NCBI RefSeq assembly: GCF_031569985.1
Contig: NZ_JAMQKA010000004.1
Location: 124,001 to 188,000, forward strand
DNA length: 64,000 nt
From: JAMQKA01 sp031569985
GTDB lineage: Bacteria > Bacteroidota > Rhodothermia > Balneolales > Balneolaceae
Direction: 5' to 3'
Shown: positions 7,026-18,100 of the stretch, one piece after another
Layout: the number at the start of each line of letters is the position of its first letter
Position numbering within the stretch: position 1 is the first letter of the stretch
Position numbers and translations under genes: made by a program
Notes under the pieces: model-generated
Told to the model about the DNA's origin: nothing
The model's input: only the letters and a program-made list of their open reading frames with translations
Databases searched by the model: none

Positions 7026-8759
7026 TCACAGCCCACCGCAGTCTGCCTGACACAGTTCATCAGTGGGTCCGTCGGCTGGCGGCCATTCATTGAGGTCGAT
7101 ATCAAGTTTTTGGCCTTCGTTGAGCAGTCGCTCTCGGAGCTTTTGATACGGCACATCCTGTACGGCACTGTTCATGGCAAGGGCTATGTCCGCCGCATTG
7201 GCCGCCGATTGGGCCAGTACCATAAAGACCGGTTCCATACGGATAGAGCCAAACGATATATGAGAGGCCGATACCCCGTTGCAGCAAACAAGCAGATTTG
7301 AACACTCGCCGCTGCGAGGGATTAGTGAACGGTACGAAATGGCATACGGACCGCCCGGCGTATATTCGATATTGCCTTCATTCTGGGCATATTCCTCCTC
7401 GGTCACATATCGCTGCACGTTGTGGGAATCCATGTTGTAGGAGCCCAGTCCGACCGGATCGTCCACAACCTCCAATCGACGGCAATCGTGTTCGGTCATC
7501 ACATATTCACCAAGCATACGCCTTGACTCCCGGATGTAAAGCTGGGGTGTCCAGTTTCCGTTATCCTCAAACTCATTCGCTGCCAGCCCCCACTTGCCAA
7601 CCTCATTACGAATCTCTTCCGGAACTCGGGGGTGATTGCCCAATGCCCATACCAGACCTTGCTGGTAGTTCCGGTGTTCATCGATGATCGCCGAACGGGT
7701 AACGTAGTCTCCATCCGGGTAATCATAATTCATACCGATATTGTCCGTGGAAAAGGCAAACTTGTTGTTAATATCGGTTTTCCTGTCCGGCATGGGAGAG
7801 TTGATCCAGGGCAACCGGTGATCTCCTGATTCAAAGTTACGGAACAATAATTCATACCGTTGCTCATCATATCCTGCCGGCTTTTCAATAGGCACTTGGT
7901 TTTCAGGTACATCCGTCAATGTCAGTCGAAAACAGTAGGCCTGAACCCGATCATCCCCTTCACCGTCTTCGCCCGGATCCCCGTCGTGCACGCCGGGAAG
8001 TACGCCGCTGCCTGGTTCACCGGGGGTTACATAGGGATCCACCTGTTCTTTAAAGACATGGTTGTGGGCTCTTCTCTTTTGAACCCCGTTTAGTGTCTCA
8101 TCGTATTTTGCATTGGCTTCTCTTCCAACCGTATAGGAAACACCGGCCATCGCCATCAAATCGGCCTCATAGGTAGCATCAATAAAAATCTGCCCCCGGT
8201 ATACATTCCCTGATTCGGTTTCAATGGCCGTTATCCTATCGTTGTTCATATCCACGCCGCGCTCACCGAGAATAATCTGCTCATTCATAACGACCGGCAC
8301 TCCGGCTTCATCCAGCATGTTCTGGTATACTTGCCGGGCAACGTGTGGTTCAAAGGCAAACATCCCTTCGCTACCTTCCTGCAAGCGATCCGTCCTTTTC
8401 ATGAACTCATCCCACGTCTGGTATTGCCAGGCATCATCATTTTGGTAATATTCCCGGATCTTGCTGTAGAATTCCAGGGACATACCGCCTATCGTACCTT
8501 CAATCCCGATGTCGGTCTGACCCAATCCCCCGGTGGTCAGTCCTCCCAGGTGACCGGATGGTTCCAGTAGAATGACGGAGCGGCCTTTCCGGGCGGCGGC
8601 TACAGCAGCAACTACTCCTGCAGAAGTGGCACCGTAAACGACGATATCATATTCCTGGTTTTGAGGCTCTCCGCTACATCCCACCAAGTACTGTGGCAGA
8701 ATTAATCCACTTGTGAGTACAAACGAATTCTTTAAAAACTCTCGGCGTTTAATCGACAT
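7026..8759 (-). CDS. Exported FAD-dependent oxidoreductase (FAD_oxidored family), copy 2
   Basis: A 577-residue paralogue of the flavoproteins on either side. The N terminus reads IKRREFLKNS, a twin-arginine motif, followed by a hydrophobic stretch and a lipobox-like LVGC with Cys28. This predicts Tat export of the folded flavoprotein and possible lipid anchoring. The FAD-binding GATSAG lies at 43-48. Downstream are GGLTTGGLGQTDIG, FEPHVARQVYQ and the C-terminal SASHISFGSIRMEPVFM. A vicinal cysteine pair (NLLVCCNG) precedes that block. The C-terminal tail after about residue 545 is unique to this copy. It is about 50 bases from copy 3 and surely co-transcribed. The substrate is unknown; partners suggest a sulfated or desulfated sugar. 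Confidence 0.88.
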   Translation of the reverse strand: MSIKRREFLKNSFVLTSGLILPQYLVGCSGEPQNQEYDIVVYGATSAGVVAAVAAARKGRSVILLEPSGHLGGLTTGGLGQTDIGIEGTIGGMSLEFYSKIREYYQNDDAWQYQTWDEFMKRTDRLQEGSEGMFAFEPHVARQVYQNMLDEAGVPVVMNEQIILGERGVDMNNDRITAIETESGNVYRGQIFIDATYEADLMAMAGVSYTVGREANAKYDETLNGVQKRRAHNHVFKEQVDPYVTPGEPGSGVLPGVHDGDPGEDGEGDDRVQAYCFRLTLTDVPENQVPIEKPAGYDEQRYELLFRNFESGDHRLPWINSPMPDRKTDINNKFAFSTDNIGMNYDYPDGDYVTRSAIIDEHRNYQQGLVWALGNHPRVPEEIRNEVGKWGLAANEFEDNGNWTPQLYIRESRRMLGEYVMTEHDCRRLEVVDDPVGLGSYNMDSHNVQRYVTEEEYAQNEGNIEYTPGGPYAISYRSLIPRSGECSNLLVCCNGVSASHISFGSIRMEPVFMVLAQSAANAADIALAMNSAVQDVPYQKLRERLLNEGQKLDIDLNEWPPADGPTDELCQADCGGL

Positions 8760-8811
8760 AATGTTATACCTTTATTTAGCATTTAAAACCATGTTGTATT
8801 AATGATCTACA

Positions 8812-10584
8812 TCAACTATCCCTGGTCACCATACACCCCTCTTCAATAACTGGTTCACTAGCATGACGTTCTCTGTGTACCGGTGGATTTTCATCGGGTG
8901 GTAGCGGCGGGTATTTGCCAGTATCCACATCCAGCTTTTGGCCATCCCTGATTAATTGGGCCCGTAACTTTTGGTAGTCCAGATTGTGCAACTCATTTTC
9001 TTCTTCAAGGGCCTGAACGGCAGCAGTGGCGGTTGACTGGCCCAACAGCATAAACACCGGCTCCATACGGATAGAGCCGAATGCGATGTGAGAAGAAGAG
9101 ACGGCACAGCACGCCAGCAGGTTACCGCACTCCTTCTTTTGGGGAAGCAGCGACCGATAGGAGATCGCATAAGGGCCTCCCGGGGATACCTCAATATTCC
9201 CTTCATTTTGCACGCACCCGTCCTCGGTGATGTAGCGTTGTACGTTGTGTGAATCCATGGTGTACGAGCCAAGCCCCACCGGGTCCTCAACAATTCGCAA
9301 GCGCCGGCAGTCGTGTTCTGTCGTTACATACTCCCCGACCATTCGACGGGCTTCTCGTACATAGATCTGCGAAGGCCAGTTTCGGTTGTCAGTAAATTCA
9401 TCCACCGCCAATCCCCACTTGCCTACTTCATCCCGTATATGTTCGGGTACCCGGGGATGATTGGCCAAAGTCCACATGAGCCCACGCTGGTAGTGCTCCT
9501 GTCCTTCCATAATGCGATGCCGGGTGGCATAATCACCATCCGGATACTTGTAATTGACCCCAATCTGGTTGGTAGAAAAGCCCCACCTGTTGTTCGTGTC
9601 CGTCTTCCGGTTGGGCATCGCTCCCGGGAGCCAGGGAATGCGGGTCTCCCCGGCTTCAAAGTTGCGAAAGAGCAATTCGTACTGGCGTTCATCGTATCCC
9701 TCCGGTTGTTCAAAGGGGACCTGGTTTTCGGGCACGTCGGTCAGGCACATCCGGAAGCAATAGGCCTGTACCCGGTGATCACCGGAAAATTCTTCGCCTG
9801 GATCCCCGTCGTGAACCCCAGGTAAAACTCCGCTGGATGGATCACCCGGGCGGACATATGGATCCACAAAACCGGGGAAGATGTGATTGTGCGTTCGGAC
9901 CGTCTGGACACCATTCAGGGTTTCATCATAAGTTGCATTCGCTTCCCGCCCTACATGATAGGAAACCCCGGCCACGGCCAGCAGATCACCCTCGTAAGTC
10001 GCATCAATAAAAATCTGTCCCTTGTAGACATTTCCGGATTCTGTTTCTATGGCAACAATTTTGTCTCTCATCTTATCCACCCCTCGATCACCAAGAATAA
10101 TGCGCTCCCCCATTACCACCGGGACTTTCGCCTCTTCCAGCATCTGCTTATATACATTCTTCGCAACATGTGGTTCAAAACCAAACATTCCTTCACTTTC
10201 GGGCTCCAGAAGGCCACTGCGATTCATATAATCACTGCGAGCTTCATAGACCCATGGTTTTTCACTCTTGTAGTACTCTCGAATTCGACTATAGAATTCA
10301 AGCGACATCCCCCCGATCGTGCCCTCTATCCCGATATCGGTACGTCCCAACCCTCCGGTGGTCAATCCACCCAGATGATTTGAGGGTTCAATCAAAATCA
10401 CCGAACGCCCTTTTCGTGCAGCTGTAACAGCGGCAATAACCCCACCGGAGGTACCACCATACACGACGATGTCGTACTCCGAATCGTCTTGAAACCGGTT
10501 GGAACCAAGCAGTTCAGCTGGTAAAATCACTCCTCCCGCAAGAGCCAAACCGCTTTTAAAAAATTCCCGACGATTAATAGTCAT
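8812..10584 (-). CDS. Exported FAD-dependent oxidoreductase (FAD_oxidored family), copy 3
   Basis: A 590-residue flavoprotein with a Tat signal (INRREFFKSG, Arg5-Arg6) and no lipobox Cys, so it is probably soluble in the periplasm. The FAD-binding GGTSGG lies at 43-48. GGLTTGGLGRTDIG, FEPHVAKNVYK, IFIDATYEGDL and HIAFGSIRMEPVFM are conserved with the two neighbouring copies. NLLACC keeps the vicinal cysteines. It is first of the trio in transcription order and follows a sulfatase by 42 bases, tying the flavoproteins to desulfation. Tandem duplication followed by divergence of targeting signals and C-terminal tails suggests that each copy handles a different substrate or location. Confidence 0.88.
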   Translation of the reverse strand: MTINRREFFKSGLALAGGVILPAELLGSNRFQDDSEYDIVVYGGTSGGVIAAVTAARKGRSVILIEPSNHLGGLTTGGLGRTDIGIEGTIGGMSLEFYSRIREYYKSEKPWVYEARSDYMNRSGLLEPESEGMFGFEPHVAKNVYKQMLEEAKVPVVMGERIILGDRGVDKMRDKIVAIETESGNVYKGQIFIDATYEGDLLAVAGVSYHVGREANATYDETLNGVQTVRTHNHIFPGFVDPYVRPGDPSSGVLPGVHDGDPGEEFSGDHRVQAYCFRMCLTDVPENQVPFEQPEGYDERQYELLFRNFEAGETRIPWLPGAMPNRKTDTNNRWGFSTNQIGVNYKYPDGDYATRHRIMEGQEHYQRGLMWTLANHPRVPEHIRDEVGKWGLAVDEFTDNRNWPSQIYVREARRMVGEYVTTEHDCRRLRIVEDPVGLGSYTMDSHNVQRYITEDGCVQNEGNIEVSPGGPYAISYRSLLPQKKECGNLLACCAVSSSHIAFGSIRMEPVFMLLGQSTATAAVQALEEENELHNLDYQKLRAQLIRDGQKLDVDTGKYPPLPPDENPPVHRERHASEPVIEEGCMVTRDS

Positions 10585-10626
10585 ATTCTATTCTAATCTT
10601 CAATGTTATGTAAAAATGCAGGTTAA

Positions 10627-12099
10627 TCATATTGACGCCGCTTCCCTGCTCTTTTTTATCCGTTCCTCAAGAAGTACCCTCAGGGAGTCCAAAATTGGTT
10701 TCTGTTCAGGATTCATGGATAAATTATTGGTTTCATTGGGATCAGAGGCAATATGATAGAGCTCCTCAAATATCAATTCATCCGGCTTCTTCAGGTCATA
10801 GGTCTGAATTAATTTCCACTCTTTTGTACGAATCGCGTAGTGTGGTTGCGTTCCGTGTACCGGTACCGGTGCCTCGTAAAAAACATGATCCCTCCAAGGC
10901 CCTTCCTTTGTATTTCCGGTTCCCAATAAATGTTTAAAACTTTTGCCCTGAATATCAGACGGGATATGGATACCGGCCAGATCCAGTGCGGTTGGCATTA
11001 TATCAATATTTAGCATCAGTTCATCTGATTCGCTGGACTGTACTTTCGGACCCGATACAATCAAGGGGACCCTGATTGATTCCTCGTACGCCAAAACCTT
11101 GCTGGTTAACCCGTGTTCTCCCATAAACCAGCCGTTGTCGCCCATTAAAATTATATACGTATTTTCCGATAAACCCAGTTGATCGACTGTTTCAAAAAGC
11201 TTTCCAAGTGCAGCATCCATATCCGTTACGGCCGCGTAATATCCCCTGATATGACTTTTTAGCGGGTAAGACCGCGAATATCCATACTCCAATGCCCGTT
11301 GATGGGGCCTGTTGCTTTTAATGTACTGTGGTTTGCCGCTGAAGTCGGGCGGCCATGTTACAGGCAGCGGCATGCTTTCCGTTGGGTATCGGGTAAGTGT
11401 TCTCCCTTTGGCAGGCCAGCTGAAATCTTCATCCATGTGGGGTGCCCATGTATTTAACCACATGAAGAAGGGATCATTGGAACCGGAAATTTCTCGCAGA
11501 TAATCCGTTGCTCCCTCCACCGTCACATCCTCAACAAATCCTTTTGTCTTGACTTTTTGGCCGTTTAAGGTATATTCAACATCCCAATAAGGGACCAACC
11601 CGTGGAAATAATATTCATAATCAAACCCCATTGATTCAGGGGAATTGGAAATGTGCCATTTCCCAAATACGGAGGTTTTGTAACCTGCCTCTTGAAAATA
11701 GTGGGCAACAGATTTCAATCCCCGCTTCACCGTGTTCTGCCTTTGGCTCATAACCCCATTCCTGCTGCCGTATCTACCCGTTAAAAAAGCGGCTCGGCTT
11801 GGAGTGCATATAGAAAGCGTTACAAAAGAATTGGGGAAGTAGTATCCAGAGTTAGCCAGGGAATCAATATTAGGTGTATCGATAAGGGCGTTACCCGACT
11901 TGCCCAGGGCGTCCCACCTGTGATCATCGGTATAAATGACAATAAAATTGGGGCTCTGTTCAGCTATGTTTTGATGTAAAGATGCCGGTTTTAGAGAAAG
12001 TGCAAAACACAACCAAATGAGGAGAAACTTTAGCAGTAATGTCCCACGGTCAGGTAACCCTTCTTTTATTATTGAGCTATATATAGTTCTTTTTATCAT
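10627..12099 (-). CDS. Sulfatase (heparan/iduronate-sulfatase-like S1 family)
   Basis: Exported type I sulfatase of 490 residues. An N-terminal hydrophobic segment (about residues 20-38) precedes the metal-binding TDDHR (DD 58-59) and the formylglycine motif CTPSR starting at Cys98. FGKWHI and the late GDNGWFMGEHG are typical of the iduronate-2-sulfatase-like branch. The ATG at 12099 is preferred; an in-frame TTG four codons earlier is possible. It lies 28 bases after another sulfatase and 42 bases before flavoprotein copy 3, inside the SusCD operon. It probably desulfates a specific position of the imported or surface-bound substrate. The sulfatase subfamily cannot be fixed by eye. Confidence 0.92.
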   Translation of the reverse strand: MIKRTIYSSIIKEGLPDRGTLLLKFLLIWLCFALSLKPASLHQNIAEQSPNFIVIYTDDHRWDALGKSGNALIDTPNIDSLANSGYYFPNSFVTLSICTPSRAAFLTGRYGSRNGVMSQRQNTVKRGLKSVAHYFQEAGYKTSVFGKWHISNSPESMGFDYEYYFHGLVPYWDVEYTLNGQKVKTKGFVEDVTVEGATDYLREISGSNDPFFMWLNTWAPHMDEDFSWPAKGRTLTRYPTESMPLPVTWPPDFSGKPQYIKSNRPHQRALEYGYSRSYPLKSHIRGYYAAVTDMDAALGKLFETVDQLGLSENTYIILMGDNGWFMGEHGLTSKVLAYEESIRVPLIVSGPKVQSSESDELMLNIDIMPTALDLAGIHIPSDIQGKSFKHLLGTGNTKEGPWRDHVFYEAPVPVHGTQPHYAIRTKEWKLIQTYDLKKPDELIFEELYHIASDPNETNNLSMNPEQKPILDSLRVLLEERIKKSREAASI

Positions 12100-12127
12100 T
12101 CCCTTAACCAATCCCTAAAATGAAATA

Positions 12128-13522
12128 TTAATACTCTGAATTGTCTGAATTGGAGGAACCATCGTTCAGGTTTTGTTTATTAAGTTTGTTGAGGGTTTGC
12201 TCAAGCATCTGCAGTTCAGTCCTCGTTGCTTCATCCACCGTTGTTTTATCAACCTTAACGGCATCCTCAGGATAGGGTTGCACTTTTTTGTAGGTACTCT
12301 CATCAGTCACAATCCATTTTTTTGTGCGTAGGTACCGACCCTGTTCCATTTGAACATGAACCCATCTTCTGGGTTGATAAGAGCTCTGCTCACCGGTGAG
12401 AATGTTAGCAAAACTGTGTCCCTGTATAGCCTGATCCGGTAACGGTGCACCGGCAATTTCACATAAGGTTGGCAAAAAATCCGCCGCCTCAATCAAATTA
12501 TCATTTATACTTCCCGCCTGGATTTTTCTAGGCCAGCGAATTAAAAGTGGCACAAGGGAGCCGCGATCGGTAAGGGTCGCTTTCCCTCCATATAAAGTCT
12601 GATCTCCAAATTTACCGTACAAGTGCTGGTCGGTTCCATTATCGGTTAGAAAAACTACTATCGTTTCTTTTGCAATGCCCAGTTGGTCCAACGTTTCAAG
12701 TAATCGCCCGACATTGTGATCCAGTCTCCGAATCATATCCGGGTAATATTTTGGGACCCCGTAGTTGATTCCACTGGAGAGGCTACCGGCCATACTGGAC
12801 TCTTTGCTGCCGGGAGTTGGGACCCAGGGGAAATGAGGAAGTAAAGAGGTGTAGTACGCCATGAATGGCTGTCCCTCCTTGTGACTTTTTCGAATAAAGT
12901 CCGTTAGAAAGTCGACCATTACATCAGGGCCATACCGGTCCTTAATTTCTTCGTGCACAATCTCGCCGTCCCTACGAAAGTATGGGTTGTGATACCTGGT
13001 AGTCCGTTCATTATCAGCCGTCATAATCTGCCAGAACTGGTACGTATCAAAACCGAAGTCATGTACCCAATCCTGTTTCGACAAAAAAGACAGCTGCCAC
13101 TTGCCGGCGATAGCCGTTTTATACCCGGCTTTCTTTAATTGCCGGGCAAAACTGGGCTCTGAAGTATCAAGAACGTCATTTTTATGTCTCTCATAATCTG
13201 AAATTGGGAACAACGTGTTTGTCGCATACGGATAACGCCCCGTCAGCAGCTCGGACCGTGTGGGAGTGCAATAGGGATTCACAAACATGTGAGTAAACTT
13301 CATCCCCTCGTTGGCAAGTCGATCAATGTTGGGGGTTTTAACTAAATCGCCGCCATAAGCACTTATCCCCTCCAACCCGAGATCATCTGCCAGGATGAAA
13401 AGAATATTCGGCTGTTCCGCTTCTGCACTCCCGGCGGCGGTAAGTTGAGGTAAAGAAAGGACTAAAAAAAGAAAGGCAACGATCGATAAAAGCCTATTGC
13501 AGAACGAAGTTAATCTTGGCAT
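12128..13522 (-). CDS. Sulfatase (arylsulfatase A-like)
   Basis: A 464-residue exported sulfatase. A signal peptide (residues 1-30, ending LTAAG) is followed by ILADDLG (DD 46-47), CTPTR with Cys85, AGKWQLS where most family members have GKWH, and FLTDNGTDQ. The His-to-Gln change after GKW is notable because that His usually helps bind the substrate sulfate. The C terminus ends in a low-complexity NKQNLNDGSSNSDNSEY tail. It directly follows SusD and precedes a second sulfatase, so it belongs to the substrate-specific operon. It could have an unusual specificity or reduced activity. Confidence 0.9.
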   Translation of the reverse strand: MPRLTSFCNRLLSIVAFLFLVLSLPQLTAAGSAEAEQPNILFILADDLGLEGISAYGGDLVKTPNIDRLANEGMKFTHMFVNPYCTPTRSELLTGRYPYATNTLFPISDYERHKNDVLDTSEPSFARQLKKAGYKTAIAGKWQLSFLSKQDWVHDFGFDTYQFWQIMTADNERTTRYHNPYFRRDGEIVHEEIKDRYGPDVMVDFLTDFIRKSHKEGQPFMAYYTSLLPHFPWVPTPGSKESSMAGSLSSGINYGVPKYYPDMIRRLDHNVGRLLETLDQLGIAKETIVVFLTDNGTDQHLYGKFGDQTLYGGKATLTDRGSLVPLLIRWPRKIQAGSINDNLIEAADFLPTLCEIAGAPLPDQAIQGHSFANILTGEQSSYQPRRWVHVQMEQGRYLRTKKWIVTDESTYKKVQPYPEDAVKVDKTTVDEATRTELQMLEQTLNKLNKQNLNDGSSNSDNSEY

Positions 13523-13638
13523 ACAACGATATCTTGTATTTGTTAATAGCCACAGATTGACACAGATAGAACCAGATTTTAAAATTTAGTTAAAGAGTCT
13601 GTGATATCTGGGCAAATCTGTGGCTCATGCTGTTTATT

Positions 13639-15108
13639 CTACCACCCGGGATTCTGATCATCTTCTGTAAGTGCACCGTTATTATCTATTTCTTCCTGGG
13701 CAATCGGCCACTTTAGATATTTCTCGGTAATTGGTTTACCCAATCCCTGGATAATTTCAAGTGCGGTGCCAGTACGCACAAGATCGAACCAGCGTTTGCG
13801 CTCCATGATAAACTCTTTTCCCCGTTCCAGGAGAACAGAATCACGAAACGCCTCCTGTGACAGCCCGGAAGAGAGGTCCACACCACCCGGATCTGCCACC
13901 GCCGGATCTTGCCCATACGCTCTTCTTCTTATCATATTAACAGCTTCATAAGCTTCAGAGGTAGGCCCTCCATTGGCCATGGTTGCTGCTTCGGCAAAAA
14001 TGAGTATCGGCTCAGCATATCGCATGATCGGCATGTCCACTCCCTCATCGGCAGGGCTGCCCCTGAATTTACTAAATAACATGTTGATCGTTGGATCCAG
14101 GTATTGCGTTTCTTCTCCGCTGTACAGAAAAGCGTTTCGTCTCAGGTCAGATGAATTTTCGGTTGCCCATTCTCCCTGCCCGATAAATGAGTCCAATTCT
14201 CCCCACCAAGCAAAAACACCGCCGCTGGAGTACCCGGCTGCAGGTTTGTGCAACCAACCGAGCCAGCCAGCTGGAATACTCTGGGTATACTGAATGGAGA
14301 AAATTTCTTCGGGATAACTGGTGACGCCGGGACCAAACATTTTGGTGTGAAAATCTTCGGATGAGCTTACCTGAACCAGGCTGAACTCACCGGAATCCAT
14401 TACTTCCCTGGCCTTGGCAGCGGCATCGCCCCAACGTTCAAGCGTCAGATATACATCGGCCAACAACGTTTTGGCGGCCCAGCTTGTGGCACGGCCGTGG
14501 CTGGACTGGTCGTACGAACCCGGCAAATTGTTTTCCGCAAATTGCAGATCCTCCATTATCAGACTATAAACTTCATCCTCAGATGCACGTGGCAGATCTG
14601 TTTCTGATCCCTTAGTAGGTTGAGTGCGCAAAGGGACGCCGCCAAAAAGGCGAACCAGGTTAAAATATCCCAGCGCCCTGAGAAAACGAGCTTCTCCCAA
14701 ATACTGGTTCTTCAGATTCGGGTCCATGTCAATATCGGGAACACCCGAAATCACGCTGTTAGCCCGGTTGATACTTTCGTAAATAGCACCATACATATCA
14801 CCGATCCGGCCAATATTTTGGGCGTTGAGCTGGTATTGGCCAACCGGGGCCTGGCTGCCGCGCCCATTAACGTAATCGGCGTGCATCTCGACCATAGCAG
14901 TAAACCAGCGATCGTAATATGAGAAATTGCGCAGGGAAGCATAGATCCCTTTCGTAGCAGCATCTGCTCCGGCCTGGCTGCTAAATACCCCCTCTTCCGA
15001 AAGGAACGTTTTGGGCTCTTCATTCAATACCGAGTCACAGCCGGTACATAGTATGACAAGTACAAGTAACAGTCCTAGTTTCGTAGGTGAACGACGTAAT
15101 GATTTCAT
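13639..15108 (-). CDS. SusD/RagB family outer-membrane lipoprotein
   Basis: Surface glycan-binding lipoprotein that caps the partner SusC porin. From the chosen ATG it has 489 residues; the signal peptide ends in the lipobox LCTGC with Cys24. Family features include the SEEGVF start, RFLRALGYFNLVRLFGGVPL, and the terminal part with ERGKEFIMERKRWFDLVRTG. The start at 15108 is preferred over 15150 because AGGA lies 7 bases upstream and the signal peptide then begins MKSLRRS. It lies about 70 bases downstream of SusC. The SusCD pair defines the locus as a utilisation locus for an oligomeric or large substrate. The ligand is unknown. Confidence 0.95.
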   Translation of the reverse strand: MKSLRRSPTKLGLLLVLVILCTGCDSVLNEEPKTFLSEEGVFSSQAGADAATKGIYASLRNFSYYDRWFTAMVEMHADYVNGRGSQAPVGQYQLNAQNIGRIGDMYGAIYESINRANSVISGVPDIDMDPNLKNQYLGEARFLRALGYFNLVRLFGGVPLRTQPTKGSETDLPRASEDEVYSLIMEDLQFAENNLPGSYDQSSHGRATSWAAKTLLADVYLTLERWGDAAAKAREVMDSGEFSLVQVSSSEDFHTKMFGPGVTSYPEEIFSIQYTQSIPAGWLGWLHKPAAGYSSGGVFAWWGELDSFIGQGEWATENSSDLRRNAFLYSGEETQYLDPTINMLFSKFRGSPADEGVDMPIMRYAEPILIFAEAATMANGGPTSEAYEAVNMIRRRAYGQDPAVADPGGVDLSSGLSQEAFRDSVLLERGKEFIMERKRWFDLVRTGTALEIIQGLGKPITEKYLKWPIAQEEIDNNGALTEDDQNPGW

Positions 15109-15176
15109 GGCTAATCCTGATTTAGTATTCAATTTCTTAATCCTGCACATATGAAATCCTGAGATCTTTATGAATT

Positions 15177-18100
15177 TTAGAAACCTATTTGAGTCCCGAT
15201 CGTGAATGATCGATTACTGGGGTATGAACCGCGATCCACGCCAATTCTAAGATCCCCACTGCCCCATGAGTTAACATCTGGAGTAAACCAAGAGTAATCT
15301 GTAAAGGTCGCCAGGTTCTGGCCACTGACATATACAGTTGCAGCTCTCAATGGTATATTCAGCTCTACAACAGGTAAAGTGTAGCTTAATCGAACATTGT
15401 TTATGCGCAAGAAGGAAGCATCTTCGACAAAGAAGCTCGATGGATTTGCATTAAGGGTACTGGTAGCTCTCGGGAATGGTGCATTAGGATCAGGGTCATC
15501 CGGACGCCAACGATTTACCACCGCTTCCAGCTGGTTATATCCACGATGCATGGAAACGGCTCCTCGTTCTTTATTTGAATTCCATACCTCTTTACCAGCC
15601 TCGCCCTGAATCAGAGCACTCAGACTAAACCCTTTGTAGTTAAAACTCATGGAGAGTCCATAGGTAAAGTCGGGGTACGGGTTACCAAGAATTACACGGT
15701 CATCATTATTTACTTCACCATCTTCATTTTGATCTACATAGTTGAATAACCCATTCTCTGTTAATCCGTCTTGTTGGAGACCATAAAAGGCAGACAACGG
15801 TTCTCCTTCCCGAATGATATTTGCAGGTCCCTGAATATTGACATCCTGTGCAATAATGTCAGCACCACGTGCGAGCCTCTTCACTGTATTTTTATTGGAA
15901 GATATATTTCCACTAACACTCCAGTTAAACTCCCCTCTGACAATATCGGCGCCGAGCTCAAGTTCTACCCCTTTGTTTTCAACCGAACCGACATTTCTGA
16001 GGATTGATCCGAATCCGGTACTTGGAGGCAGGTTTACAAGTGCCAGCAGATCAGACGTGTCTTTGTAGTAATAGTCGGCACTCAGTCTGACGCGCTGCTC
16101 CCAAAGATCCAGGTCAACCCCCACATCGATCTGTTCCGTAGTTTCCCACTGAAGTTCGGGATTCCCAAGGTTAGCAGGGGCAAATCCAACCGAGGAACTC
16201 TGGCCCAACACTAATTGCTGGGGTGTCATACGCTGTAGCGACTGAAATGGCTCTATGGCCTGATTTCCAGAAAGTCCCCAACTCAAACGAAGTTTAAGAT
16301 TAGAAATCTGTTCAATTTCCTGGATAAAATCTTCTTCGGAGATCCTCCATGCAAAAGCTGCGGAAGGGAATGTTCCATACTTGTTGCCTTCACCGAATCG
16401 GGAAGAGCCATCTATTCGACCCGTAAATGTAAAGAGGTAGCGATCTTTAAGGGTATAATTCACGCGACCCAGCCAGGAAATAAGGGTCCATTCTTCGGAC
16501 CCAGTATTTGGGGCCGTAAAGTTTTCCCCTGCCCCAAGATTGTTATTAAGCAGATCGTCGGTCACAAAATTGCTGGCAGATACATTGACAAATTCACTCT
16601 CTTCTTTCTGCCACGTAAAACCAGCTGTTGCATTAAACCGGTGATCCTCTCCAAAAGTGCCCTGGTAGTTGACGGTATTTTCATTTAAGAATGTGGTTGT
16701 GGTACTTCGGGATTCAGAACCTTCTCCTGCAGGAAGTCCGCTCTGCAATACCCGTGAGGTAAACCCATCAACCTCATTATTTACGTTGTCAATACCTCCC
16801 AATATCTTAACAGAAAGTCCGTCTGCCAGTTCATACTGGGCGGAAATATTTCCGAGGATCCTGTCAGATGTCAACCTGTTCAAATTTTCCAGTGCCAGTG
16901 CAACCGGGTTATCGCCAGATCCCGGGCTAAAGGGGAATTGCTTCAATTCAGTACCCGGAGTAAAATTACCTTCTTCATCCCGTGGTGTCATTATTGGTGG
17001 AGCCATAAAAGTATTAATCATGACGTTACTACCGTCTCCCCCCTCTTCGGTATTCACCCTTTCACTCTGTGTACGAGAGACATACAGCGTTGGCGTGACC
17101 TGTAACCGCGGGGTCACGTCTTGATCGAGATTCAATCGCAATGAACCCCGGCTAAAGTCTGACCCGATAATGGTACCTTTTTCATCAGTATAATTTGTTG
17201 AAACGGCATAACGAGTGTTATCATCGCCTCCGGAAGTGCTTAACGAATAGTTCTGCTTGAACCCTGCCCTGAAAATCTCATCCATCCAATCGGTATTCAC
17301 ATCAGTAACTTCACCTGGATTTGGAAAGGGTTCCGCAGCACCGTCATTCCGCGCCCGTTCATTGGCAATTTCGACAAACTGCTCGGCATTCATTAAATCC
17401 AGCTTATTCTCTACCTCGGAAAAGCTAAATGAGGTTTCAAAATCTACTCGCTGTTGCCCCTGGCTACCTTTCTTGGTTGTAATGAGGATTACACCGTTGC
17501 TACCCCGTGCCCCATATATGGCAGTAGCAGATGCATCTTTAAGTACATCGATGGACTGGATATCGGCAGGATTGATGGATGCAAGCAAATTTGTATTTCC
17601 ACTACTTCCGCTGATGATAGGAACCCCATCAACCACATATAACGGATCGCTGCCACCCAACACAGAATTTTGACCACGAATACGTATTCTTGTTCTTCCT
17701 CCCGGGGCTCCGTTACTTTGCACAACCCGTACACCAGCTAATTTCCCCTGCAAAGCGTTATCGAAAGAGGTTGTGGGTTGGCTGGCTAAATCTTCTGATG
17801 ACACCGAACTAATGGATCCGGTTAAGTCTCTTCGCTGCTGTGTCCCATATCCCACAACAACCAGTTCTTCTCCTGAAACTGCTTGAACAGTTAAAGCTAC
17901 ATTTATCTCTGTCCGTCCATTAATAGGCACTTGTTGCGTTTCATACCCAATAAATGAGAAGACGAGCGTATCCTGCAAGGAAGGGACGTTGAGTTCATAT
18001 TGGCCATTATTGTCGGTTGAAGTACCGGTTGTTGTCCCTTTTATGAGTACATTGACCCCAGGTAATGGTGCTCCGGATTCAGCGTCTGTAACCGTACCCT

